Shown here piece by piece: positions 42,089 to 50,690 of a DNA stretch of 64,000 nucleotides (positions are counted from its first letter, which is position 1; each line of letters starts with the position of its first letter). The translations under genes were made by a program, and so were the position numbers. The notes beneath the pieces are model-generated. The model saw nothing but the letters and a program-made list of their open reading frames with translations. It searched no databases and was not told the origin of the DNA. Source of the DNA: Pseudomonas sp. GD03919 (GTDB taxonomy: Bacteria > Pseudomonadota > Gammaproteobacteria > Pseudomonadales > Pseudomonadaceae); NCBI RefSeq assembly GCF_029814935.1, contig NZ_CP104582.1:1550001-1614000 (forward strand), written 5' to 3'.

Positions 42089-43222
42089 TCACCCTTTTGC
42101 CAGCTGGGTTAGCAGGCTCAGCGTTTCCTCGATCACCTGCTCGCGGGTGTAAAAATGTGGTGACAGGCGCACGCCTGGTCCGCGTTGCACGCAGATCACC
42201 TGTTCCTCGCGCAGACGTTGATACAGCGCAGCGTTGTCCCAGCCTGCCAGGCTGAAGTTGAGGATGCCGGCACGGCGCGCCGGGTCGAGCGGGCTATGAA
42301 TCACCGCACCGGGTAATGCGCGAATGCCGTCGTCGAGGCGCTGAATCCGTTCCTCCAGCAAGGCGCCGACCCGCTCCATACCCACGTCTTCGAGCAACGA
42401 CAAACTCGCCTCCAGGGCGAAGGCGCCGAGCATGTTCGGGCTGCCGCATTCGAAGCGCCGCGCACTGCGGGCCGGTTGCCAGTCCCGACGGGTGTAATCG
42501 CCGGCGTGCTCGAGCATGTGCCAGCCATACTCATGCAGTTTCAGCTGATCGCGTACCGCACTGCGGCAATAGAATACGCCCAGACCTTCCGGGCCGAGCA
42601 TCCACTTGTGGCCGTCGGCCATGGCGAAGTCGCAGTCATAGGCCTGGACGTCGAAGGGCAGGGCGCCCAGTTGCTGGATGGCATCGATACAGAACAGCAC
42701 GCCATGCTGGCGGCAACCGCGGCCGAGACGCGGCAGATCCAGGCGCAGGCCGCTGGCGAACTGCACGGCGCTGATCGACAGCAGGCGTGTTCGCGGGGTG
42801 AAGGCGGCGAGCAGGGCAGCCTCCGGGTCATCGCCCTTGAGGCTGACTTCGACCACCTCCACACCCTGGGCCGCCAGTGCCAGCCAGACGATGCGGTTGG
42901 ACGGAAATTCCTCATCGCTGATGATCACCTGGTCGCCGGCTCGCCAGTCCAGGCCGAAGGCCACGAAGGACAGTGCTTCGGATGTATTCTTGACCAGTGC
43001 GATATCGCCGGTGCTGGGTGCGTTCATCAGGCGCGTCAGGCGTTCGCGCAGGCAGCGCTCCAGTTTCAGCCAGTCCGAATAGTCACGTGCGCCACTGCTC
43101 ACGTTCACCTCGGAGAACCTCCGCACCGCTTCAGCACTGCGTTTTGGCCAGGGAGCGACCGCTGCGTGGTTCAGGTAGCGCAGTCCGTTTTCTTGGGAAA
43201 ACTCATCATGAAACACGTACAT
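42089..43222 (-). CDS. Class V aminotransferase (NifS/IscS-like fold)
   Basis: 377-residue PLP enzyme. The Lys anchor lies in ADGHKWMLGPEGLGVFYC, preceded by the cofactor-binding FCIDAIQQLGALPFD and followed by ARRFECGSPNM. No active-site Cys loop of cysteine desulfurases is evident, so it is probably an aminotransferase or lyase of unknown substrate. The ATG at 43222 (MYVFHDEF) was chosen because the longer frame runs back over the divergent TetR gene. RgsA lies downstream on the same strand. Confidence 0.85.
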   Translation of the reverse strand: MYVFHDEFSQENGLRYLNHAAVAPWPKRSAEAVRRFSEVNVSSGARDYSDWLKLERCLRERLTRLMNAPSTGDIALVKNTSEALSFVAFGLDWRAGDQVIISDEEFPSNRIVWLALAAQGVEVVEVSLKGDDPEAALLAAFTPRTRLLSISAVQFASGLRLDLPRLGRGCRQHGVLFCIDAIQQLGALPFDVQAYDCDFAMADGHKWMLGPEGLGVFYCRSAVRDQLKLHEYGWHMLEHAGDYTRRDWQPARSARRFECGSPNMLGAFALEASLSLLEDVGMERVGALLEERIQRLDDGIRALPGAVIHSPLDPARRAGILNFSLAGWDNAALYQRLREEQVICVQRGPGVRLSPHFYTREQVIEETLSLLTQLAKG

Positions 43223-43297
43223 GGTCGGATGATCCGTGCAATTTGGCCGCATTTGGGCATAATAGTCGGCTTCGATTTTTGACCCCGTAGTCCCTTT

Positions 43298-43921
43298 ATG
43301 CAGAAAGAACCCCGTAAGGTCCGCGAATTCCGTCGCCGCGAGCAAGAAATTCTCGATACCGCGCTGAAACTCTTCCTCGAGCAGGGAGAAGACAGTGTGA
43401 CCGTCGAGATGATCGCTGATGCGGTCGGTATCGGCAAAGGCACTATCTACAAGCACTTCAAGTCCAAGGCGGAGATTTACCTGCGCCTGATGCTCGACTA
43501 CGAGCGCGATCTCAACGAGCTGCTGCATTCGGCCGACGTGGATCGGGACAAGGAAGCGCTGTCGCGTGCGTACTTCGAATTCCGCATGCGCGATCCGCAG
43601 CGTTATCGCCTGTTCGACCGCCTGGAAGAGAAGGTGGTCAAGGGTAATCAGGTGCCGGAACTGGTCGAGCAACTGCACAAGATCCGTGCCTCCAACTTCG
43701 AGCGCCTGACCCAGCTGATCAAGGGCCGTATCGCTGAAGGCAAGCTGGAAGACGTGCCTCCGTACTTCCACTATTGCGCCGCCTGGGCGCTGGTACATGG
43801 CGCCGTGGCGCTGTATCACTCGCCGTTCTGGAGCAATGTGCTCGAGGATCAGGAAGGCTTCTTCCAGTTTCTCATGGACATCGGCGTGCGCATGGGTAAC
43901 AAGCGCAAGCGCGACGCCTGA
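43298..43921 (+). CDS. TetR-family transcriptional regulator
   Basis: 207 residues. The N-terminal helix-turn-helix DNA-binding domain (about 12-60) carries TVEMIADAVGIGKGTIYKHFKSKAEIY; the C-terminal domain is helical. It is divergently transcribed from the aminotransferase across 75 bp, so it may control that gene and itself. Ligand unknown. The homologous gene is next to tatD in P. aeruginosa (PA2957 region by recollection). Confidence 0.88.
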   Translation: MQKEPRKVREFRRREQEILDTALKLFLEQGEDSVTVEMIADAVGIGKGTIYKHFKSKAEIYLRLMLDYERDLNELLHSADVDRDKEALSRAYFEFRMRDPQRYRLFDRLEEKVVKGNQVPELVEQLHKIRASNFERLTQLIKGRIAEGKLEDVPPYFHYCAAWALVHGAVALYHSPFWSNVLEDQEGFFQFLMDIGVRMGNKRKRDA

Positions 43922-44148
43922 TGCCAGGCATGTCGGCCGCTACACTACTAAGGCTGATGATCGTTTCGCTCCACCTCCAGCAAGTGGGCTTTAGCCCATC
44001 TTCAGCATCAATGCGCTGAAGCAGGGCTTCGCTGCGCCAGGCCTCAGCGCAAACCGATTGCGGTCAAGGTGTTGAGGTTCAATGGCTCGGCAGTCATGTT
44101 TGGCACGGCTACACTGCCGCTGCGTCAATCAATCGAGCGTTCCTAGCC

Positions 44149-45044
44149 ATGCCCGCCACCTTTCCCATTGCTTATATCGAGCCAGTGTTTCGTCCGCCAA
44201 GTGAGGCGCAGTCGCTGATTCTGCCGGTTACCAACGGTTGCTCCTGGAACCAGTGCACCTTCTGCGTTGGATGTACACCGCGCCGCAGAAGAAATTCCGC
44301 GCCCGCGACGAGGCACTCGTGCTGGAGGAGATCCGTCGCGCCGGTGAGCAGTTGATTGTCAACCGCGTCTTTCTTGCCGATGGTGACGCGCTGGTCTTGC
44401 CGACCCGGCGCCTGCTGTCGATTCTGCAAGCCATTCGCGAATACATGCCCGAGGTTCGTCGAGTGTCCAGCTACTGCCTGCCGCGCAACCTGCGCAAAAA
44501 ATCGGTGGGTGAGCTCAAGGAACTGGCCGATGCCGGGTTGAAAATGGCCTATGTCGGCTGCGAGTCGGGCGACGATGAAGTGCTGGCGCGGGTCAACAAG
44601 GGGGAAACCTTCGATTCCAGCCTCAGTGCTCTGGACAAGCTCGGTCAGGCCGGGATCACCCGCTCGGTGATGATTCTCAATGGGCTCGGCGGCCAGGCGC
44701 TCAGCGCTCAGTATGCGGATAATTCGGCACGATTGATGAACGAGGCTCAGCCCGAATATCTGTCTACGCTGGTGGTCAGTTTCCCCATGGGTGAGGCACG
44801 TTTTCGCCAGCAGTTCGCCGATTACCAGCCGCTGACGCAGCTGCAGTTGTTCACTGAAGTCGAGCGTCTGCTGCAGGGGCTCGAACTGCAGCAAACGGTG
44901 TTTCGCAGCGATCATGCCTCCAATTATCTGGTGCTCAAGGGTAACCTCGGGCGTGATAAAGCACGCCTTCTGGCTCAGGTGCGTAGTGCCATCGAGCGGC
45001 CGCAACAGGCGAACCTGCGTCAGGAATGGCAGCGTGGGCTTTGA
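44149..45044 (+). pseudogene. Radical SAM protein, frameshifted at the cluster motif
   Basis: Frame one (from 44149) encodes MPATFPIAYIEPVFRPP... up to NGCSWNQCTFC, the CX4CX2C iron-sulfur motif of a radical SAM subfamily, then runs into a non-homologous tail. The rest of the protein (MYTAPQKKFRARDEALVLEEI... to 45044) is in another frame. The break is at about 44265-44270, where GTTGG stands in place of the three bases expected for the next codon (family: CEMYTAP). Two extra bases explain it. Unless the sequence is wrong, the cluster domain and the barrel are not joined, so the gene is dead. Substrate unknown. Confidence 0.85.
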
Positions 45045-45115
45045 CCTGGCTGGCGCAGAATCTGCATCTTTTTCTCATCCGCCGGATTTCCGTCACCGGC
45101 GAGGAGGATCGATTC

Positions 45116-45718
45116 ATGCGTAACCTGCTTCTACTGGTGGCGCTGCTGGGGCTGGCTGGCTGCATGAAGGTCAGTGATCTGGCCAGCGGCGCCGAATATC
45201 ATCTGCGCGATGCCGGTGTGCTCGACCATGGCCGCACCGAGCGCATGGCGTCGCGGCGTCTGCAGCAGGACTCTTTCATCTACATCGCCCAGGGCCATTT
45301 CGTGCCACCTGGTCACGGTTATCCGCGCCCCAATGTGGTGGCCGAAGAGGCCTTCAAGGGCTTCGTCGAATACTTCCCGCTGGTACGCCGCGCACGTCAG
45401 CCGGCAGGGCTGGATGAAGCCATGGCTGAAGCACGCAGCGCTGGCGCGCATTACCTGCTGTATGCGCGCTTTGCCTACAGTGACGACCGTATCGGCACCC
45501 TGGAAGAATGGGAGGATCAGGAGGCTGTGGATCGTCTCGGTACCGACCGGGCATCGATTCAGTTGATGCTGATCGAAACCAATACCCGCTTTCTGGTGGA
45601 CACCGCACGGATCCGCAGCCGTGGCGGATTCCTGACGTTTTACGATGCCCAGCCGCAGGATCTGATCGGCCCACCCCTGCACGACTATGCACGCAGCCTG
45701 ATCGGCGTCGGGCGTTAA
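45116..45718 (+). CDS. DUF4823-type lipoprotein
   Basis: 200 residues with a lipoprotein signal (MRNLLLLVALLGLAGCMKV), so lipidated at Cys16. The mature part contains ASRRLQQDSFIYIAQG and a YLLYARFAYSDDRIGTLEEW segment, resembling the DUF4823 family. Function unknown. The start at 45116 is fixed by the signal peptide and GAGGAGG 9 bp upstream; the longer frame is unsupported. It follows the broken radical SAM gene but is itself intact. Confidence 0.78.
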   Translation: MRNLLLLVALLGLAGCMKVSDLASGAEYHLRDAGVLDHGRTERMASRRLQQDSFIYIAQGHFVPPGHGYPRPNVVAEEAFKGFVEYFPLVRRARQPAGLDEAMAEARSAGAHYLLYARFAYSDDRIGTLEEWEDQEAVDRLGTDRASIQLMLIETNTRFLVDTARIRSRGGFLTFYDAQPQDLIGPPLHDYARSLIGVGR

Positions 45719-45888
45719 GAACGCTCTTAGACGGTAGGTGAAGGTCATTGCGTCTGGATGATGCCCTTCCGGGCTGGCGCAAGCACTGTTCAGCGATGAA
45801 GCCCGATTTTAGGCGCGCGGCCCTTTAGTCGCGACAGGCGCCACGGTGTATCCTTTTCGGCTGGCAGTGACGTGGACGAGGACAGAGC

Positions 45889-46458
45889 ATGAGTGATCCA
45901 GGCAAGGCCGGCGACCTGCTGGCGCAGATCCCCAAGGCTGAAGGCAAGGGCCTGCCCCCTGTGCACCTGTGGAACCCGGATTTCTGTGGCGATATCGATA
46001 TGCGTATCGCCCGCGATGGTACCTGGTACTACCTGGGCACGCCCATCGGCCGCAAACCCATGGTGCGGCTGTTTTCCACCATCATCCGTCGTGACGGCGA
46101 CGACTACTTCCTGATCACGCCGGTGGAAAAGGTCGGCATCCAGGTCGAGGACGCGCCCTTCGTCGCGGTGACCCTGCAGGTTGACGGTGAGGGCGAGGCG
46201 CAGGTGCTGCGTTTCACCACCAACGTCGAGGATGAAGTGGTGGCTGGCGCCGAGCATCCTCTTCGCGTCGAGATCGACCCTGCGACACTCGAACCTTCGC
46301 CCTACATTCGGGTGCGGCATAACCTCGATGCGTTGATCCATCGCAACGTGTTCTATCAGCTGGTGGAGCTGGCGGTGGAACGCGAGATCGACGGAGAGCC
46401 CTGGCTGGGCGTCTGGAGCAGTGGAGTGTTCTACCCCATCGGGCCTTCCCCGGCCTGA
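45889..46458 (+). CDS. DUF1285 family protein
   Basis: 189 residues matching the DUF1285 pattern: [26 protein letters not shown] at the N-terminus, [20 protein letters not shown] next, and [11 protein letters not shown] in the middle. It is cytoplasmic by appearance. Function is unknown, though the family is common in proteobacteria. The 170 bp before it show nothing definite. Last intact core gene before the mobile and decayed segment. Confidence 0.85.
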   Translation: MSDPGKAGDLLAQIPKAEGKGLPPVHLWNPDFCGDIDMRIARDGTWYYLGTPIGRKPMVRLFSTIIRRDGDDYFLITPVEKVGIQVEDAPFVAVTLQVDGEGEAQVLRFTTNVEDEVVAGAEHPLRVEIDPATLEPSPYIRVRHNLDALIHRNVFYQLVELAVEREIDGEPWLGVWSSGVFYPIGPSPA

Positions 46459-46749
46459 GCCGGCGATGTTCAGGTCGCGCCGGTGCGCACGGTACATCCT
46501 GTGGACGCGACCTGCGTTGCTCATCTGCCTCGGTTCAGTCGATGGCGTCAGCAGGTTGCGAATCCAGTGGTTCCAGCCAGTGCAAAGAGGCAGTGAGGGG
46601 CGTTTCATCACGCAGCCTCTTCTGCGTGGCTGCTTATGGCTATTACGGCGCTGTTGCACTGTGCTGGGTTTAAGCGCTGGTTCAGGCGCAGGTGCATGGG
46701 CTTTATGTGAAAGGTTATAGTATTGCGTTTATTTTCCATCGAAAGGTTA

Positions 46750-47322
46750 AAACCACCGGCTTTCAGCCGGTGAGCTTTAGCGCCACCATGCGGGGCTGGA
46801 GGGCAAGCGCATGGATTACAGATACGGCAGTCATACGGTCTACCAGATCGAGTATCACTTTGTTTGGGTGACTAAGTACCGATACAAGGTGCTCAGCGGT
46901 GAGGTTGCTGAGCGAGTGCGAGAGCTGGTGAGACAGACGTGCGAAGCATTTGAAATTCGGATTGTGAAAGGTGTGGTGAGCAAGGATCACGTGCATATTC
47001 TGGTGAGCAGTCCGCCGAATTTGGCGCCGAGTGAGATCATGAGGCGGATCAAGGGGCGTACGGCGAGCAAGCTTTTCGAGGAGTTTCCCCATCTGAAAAA
47101 ACGCTATTGGGGGCAGCATTTTTGGGGTCGCGGGTACTTTTGCGCGACGGTTGGGCAGATGACGGAAGAGATGATCAAGCAGTATCTGGAGCATCATTTT
47201 GAGCCGAGCCCGAACGATAATTTCAGGATGGAGCCTGACTGATCCGACGCGTCGTTCAGTCGACGCGTATCCGGACTTTCAGTCCGTAAGTCACTAACCC
47301 ACCGACTTCAGTCGGTGGTTGT
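46750..47322 (+). mobile_element. IS200/IS605-group insertion sequence (IS200-like, tnpA only)
   Basis: The element is framed by subterminal hairpins rather than inverted repeats. The left one is CACCGGCT/AGCCGGTG (46754-46772) with a TTC loop; the right one is CCACCGAC/GTCGGTGG (47299-47318). Inside the right end are two more hairpins (47247-47268 and 47272-47286). It contains a single Y1 transposase and no tnpB. Exact ends are uncertain by several bases. The 350 bp between DUF1285 and tnpA otherwise hold nothing recognisable. On its right it abuts a truncated acyltransferase gene. Confidence 0.85.
46811..47242 (+). CDS. tnpA: IS200-like Y1 HUH transposase TnpA
   Basis: 143 residues, the normal size for IS200 TnpA. 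The HUH motif is H60-V-H62 in SKDHVHILVS and the catalytic Tyr is probably Y125 in EEMIKQYLEHHF. Such enzymes cut and join single-stranded DNA at hairpin-marked ends and do not duplicate targets. The gene is intact, so the element may be active. Confidence 0.93.
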   Translation: MDYRYGSHTVYQIEYHFVWVTKYRYKVLSGEVAERVRELVRQTCEAFEIRIVKGVVSKDHVHILVSSPPNLAPSEIMRRIKGRTASKLFEEFPHLKKRYWGQHFWGRGYFCATVGQMTEEMIKQYLEHHFEPSPNDNFRMEPD

Positions 47323-47325
47323 TGA

Positions 47326-47619
47326 GTGCTGCTGGCCTATTTCGAGCGCCGCAATGACGGGCGCATGGTGCGCACGCTGGCGGTATTCGGCAGTGCGCCG
47401 ATGTTCTTCTACCTGCTGCACCTGTATGTGCTGAAGCTGCTCTATGTCACCGCTTTCGCCATCTGGGGCGCCAACCAGGGACATTACTTCGGTTTCGAGA
47501 CGATGGGCTGGATTTGGGCGGCGACCTTGGCTCTGGCCGTGCTGTTGTTCCCGCCTACGCAATGGTTCGCCCGGCTCAAGGCGCGGCGTCGGGATATACG
47601 TTGGTTGAAGTATTTCTGA
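47326..47619 (+). pseudogene. 3' fragment of a DUF1624/HGSNAT-like membrane acyltransferase
   Basis: About 97 codons encode LLAYFERRNDGRMVRTLAVFGSAPMFFYLLHLY... with two or three membrane helices. This matches the C-terminus of heparan-alpha-glucosaminide N-acetyltransferase-like bacterial proteins (normally about 350-400 residues). A TGA lies in frame immediately upstream, at the edge of the IS200-like element. The first roughly 70-75% of the gene is missing and is not found to the left of the IS. IS-associated deletion is the simplest explanation. Confidence 0.72.
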
Positions 47620-47620
47620 T

Positions 47621-48211
47621 TCGTGGTCATGCCACGAATGAAGCGTCCAGCGCTGTCTTATGTGGGAGCCCCGCCTCGGGGCGAAACGTAGCGAGGCCGT
47701 GCTGGCCAGATTCGCGGCGGGGCGCCGCTCCTACAACATTGTAGGAGGTGTGGAGCAAGGCGAAACCCGTCAGGTGATCCCGGGTTTCGCTGTGCTCAAC
47801 CCAGGCTAACTGCTGAGTCGTGGCCATGCTACGAATGAAGCGTCCAGCGCTGTCTTGTGTGGGAGCCCCGCTTCGGGGCGAAATGTTGCGAGGCCGTGCT
47901 GGCCAGATTCGCGGCGGGGCGCCGCTCCTACAACATTGTAGGAGGTGTGGAGCAAGGCGAAACCCGTCAGGTGATCCCGGGTTTCGCTGTGCTCAACCCA
48001 GGCTAACTGCTGAGTCGTGGCCATGCTACGAATGAAGCGTCTAGCGCTGTCTTATGTGGGAGCCCCGCTTCGGGGCGAAATGTTGCGAGGCCGTGCTGGC
48101 CAGATTCGCGGCGGGGCGCCGCTCCTACAGCATCGCAGGAGGCGTGGAGCAAGGCGAAACCCGTCTGATGTTCTCGGGTTTCGCTGTGCTCAACTCAGGC
48201 TACACGCCTGA
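47621..48211. repeat. Three tandem copies of a 197-bp unit containing REP-like arms
   Basis: Corresponding points recur exactly 197 bp apart (TCGTGG at 47621, 47818 and 48015). Copies one and two are almost identical; copy three diverges in its last 60 bp. Each unit contains TGTGGGAGCCCCG and CGCCGCTCCTACA arms typical of Pseudomonas REP pairs, then AGCAAGGCGAAACCCGTC and GGGTTTCGCTGTGCTCAACC, themselves an inverted pair. Short open frames recur in each copy with no coding character. This fills most of the 680-bp gap before the TonB receptor. Confidence 0.9.
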
Positions 48212-48225
48212 CGCACAGCATGCGC

Positions 48226-48285
48226 GTAGGAGCCCGCTTGCGGGCGATGGGCGGCGGACGTGATCGCCGGCAAGCCGGCTCCTAC
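48226..48285. repeat. REP pair of the GTAGGAGC family
   Basis: GTAGGAGCCCGCTTGCGGGC and the matching arm ending in CCGGCTCCTAC are inverted around a short centre. It lies just past the stop of the minus-strand TonB receptor and could act as its terminator. Confidence 0.7.
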
Positions 48286-48298
48286 AGGTTGTGTTGCG

Positions 48299-50374
48299 CT
48301 ACAGCTTCATGTTCACCGACACATAGGCCGAGCGGCCCGGCGCGGGGGAGAACATCGGTTGTTCATCGCCAGCGGCCCAGAAGAAGTTGTCGAACCACAC
48401 GTACTCATACTCGCGATCGGTCAGGTTCTTCATCTGCAGGTCGAGGCTGGTGGTGGCTGAAACCTGATAGCGCACGTTGGCATCGAGCACCGCGAAGCCG
48501 CCGTACTTGCCTTGCTCGTTCAGCTCGTCGATGTAGTAATCGCCCTGCGCGCGCGCCGACAGGCCGAAGCGCCAGGCGTCGTTGAACTGGTAGTCGACCC
48601 CGGCATTGCTGATGTAGCGCGGGGTGGAGAACACTTCCTTGCCGGCCAGCGACTGCCCACCAGCGGTGAAGGCGCTGACGACCTTGGCTTCCTGAATGGC
48701 GTGCGAGCCCCACACCGTCCACTGCTCGTTCAGTTGCGCAGTGAGCTGCATGTCAATGCCGCGACGTCGAGTTTCGCCGAGGCCGACCGTGGTACCGGTC
48801 GCGGGCATATTGGAAACCTCGTCGGTGGCGTCCTGCTGCCATACGGCAATACGCGCTTCCGAGCCGGCGAACGGCTTGAATTTCACCCCCACTTCCTTGC
48901 CGGTGTTGATCGACGGTTTGTACGACGCCTGGCCGGCGGTCAGGTAGGCCGGTGCGGTCGACCCGGTGAGGATCTGGAAGGTACGCCCCCAGTTGGCGTA
49001 GAGGTTGACGTCCGGGGTGAGGCTGTACACCACGCTGAGCTTGGGCTGCTCGATCCAGCCGTAATCTTGCAGCGAACCCTTGTCGGTGGTGGTGACACCA
49101 TTGTTAGTGCTCGATATATGGGTATTGCCACTGAAGGTGTCGACCCGATACGCCGGGATGATCTTCAGCTGCTCGATAGGTTGGATGATCGCCTGGGCGT
49201 ATGCGCCGGTGTTGTACAGCGTGTAGCTGTCGTCGTTCTGCGTACGTGCCGGCGGCGCGTCGAAGTCGGTGGGGATACCGAAGTTGTAGCGATAACGGCG
49301 GTATTCGTTGTTCTGCTGCTCGTAGTTGACGCCACCATCGAGGGTGAGCATGTCGTGGGCGCGCCAGGTCAGGTTGCTGAGCATGCCGATCTGCCGCTCC
49401 TGCCATTGGCGACGCTGGCGCGGAGCGTTGCCGGCCGGGTTGTCGGTGAAGGTCACGGTACGGTCATCGTCGTAGCTGTTGTAGTACAGCTTGTTGCTCA
49501 GACTCAGGTCATCGCTGAGTTGAAAATCGGCATGGCCACTGAGGTGCTTCATGTCGCGGTCGTCACCATCGTTGGCATTCTTGGCCGGCGACTGGGTGCG
49601 GCTGGCGGCCAATTGCCGGGCGGTGAGAAAACCCGGCTCCTCGGCCTCGTGGTGGTAGAGGCGGGCGACCACGCCGAGCTTCATGGTCTGCTCGTCATCG
49701 CTGACGAACCATTTGCCGCCCAGGGAATACTTGTTGGAGTCGCTGTGGTCGCGGAAGCCGTCGGAGTCCTGTTTGGCCAGGAAATAGTTCTGCGCGAAAT
49801 TGCCTTCCTCATGGCCGACCGCCAACTGCAATTCGCGGGTATTGAAGCTGCCGTAGGTCAGGCGGCCATCGGTGTAGTTGCCGCCCTGACGGGTGACGAA
49901 GTTGATGTTGCCGCCGATGTTGTGCAGGCCGTAGCGTGGGTCGTTGGTACCGCGCACCACCTTGATGTAGTCGATGTCCAGCGGGAAGACCATGTCGATG
50001 AAGCGCTGGTTGCCGCTGTTGACGTTGCTCGGCACGCCGTCGATCAGGGTCTTGATGCCATTGATGTAGCCCTCGCCATTGAACGCGCGGAAGGTCACCT
50101 TGCCGGACTCGGCGCCCATGCGCGTCTCGGTCAGCTGGATGCCGGGCATCTGGCCCACCAGCTCCCAGCTGTTCATCACGGTTTTGTCCTCGATCTTGTC
50201 GCTGCCCATGATGTCGACTTACGTCAGGATGCTGTCGGTACGCAGCGTGCCGCTGGCCTCCGGTGTGACGTAGACCGAGCCGAGCGAAACGGTGGAGTTG
50301 CCGGATGAGGCAGCGTGAATCTGAGGCGTGACCAGGGCGGTCATGACGGCGAGGGAGGCCGAGGTGGCTTTCAT
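48299..50374 (-). pseudogene. TonB-dependent outer-membrane receptor with a stop at codon 52
   Basis: Read through, the gene encodes about 690 residues: a signal peptide (MKATSASLAVMTALVTPQIH AA), a TonB-box-like stretch (STVSLGSVYVT), a plug domain (VGQMPGIQLTETR, RGTNDPRYGLHNIGGNINFVTRQGG) and a full barrel ending in the usual terminal aromatic-rich strand region (SAYVSVNMKL). Codon 52 (50219-50221) is TAA in the same frame, between TDSILT and VDIMGSDKIED. The downstream ATG at 50209 could restart but would lack the signal peptide, so no functional receptor is expected. A Zur-box-like palindrome upstream suggests metal uptake as the former role. Confidence 0.85.
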
Positions 50375-50480
50375 GGGTATTCCTAATGTTGCGTTGTCTG
50401 AGAGTCGGGAGGTGGTTGTGTTGGCTGGCCAGAGAGCGTTTCGCCCATGACAGGCAGTGGCGGATTGGTCTCGATAAAGA

Positions 50481-50495
50481 TGTTATATCATAACA
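50481..50495. promoter_or_regulatory. Zur-box-like palindrome upstream of the TonB receptor
   Basis: TGTTATATCATAACA is a perfect palindrome of 6-bp arms with a 3-bp centre, about 110 bp upstream of the receptor start. It resembles the GTTATA..TATAAC operators bound by the zinc regulator Zur in gamma-proteobacteria, and Pseudomonas Zur controls TonB receptors. The rest of this 316-bp gap shows nothing clear. The diguanylate cyclase on the other strand starts about 195 bp away. Confidence 0.5.
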
Positions 50496-50690
50496 ATTAT
50501 TTGGTGATCGACCAGCCTGGAGCGTGCGTAGTGAGGCTGGCGAGTGACTGCCTGAAGTGCCTGCTGATCCCCCATGCTGTGCAACGGCCTGCTGGTATGG
50601 CTTCAGCGCGGCATGCACGATTAGACGTCAGCCTGACAATGGCGTATCAATATCACGCGTCTTTCGCGTTTCTATCCCGGCAGAATCACT

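Noticed and set aside
43301..43819. Extended N-terminus of the class V aminotransferase
   Set aside because: The extra 199 codons are antisense to the TetR gene and show no homology character.
46811..47242. TnpA considered as a REP-associated tyrosine transposase (RAYT)
   Set aside because: Its short 143-residue length, IS200-type sequence and own subterminal hairpins fit an IS200-like element better.
47621..48211. Repeats considered as a CRISPR array
   Set aside because: Units are 197 bp and tandem with no unique spacers, and no cas genes are present.
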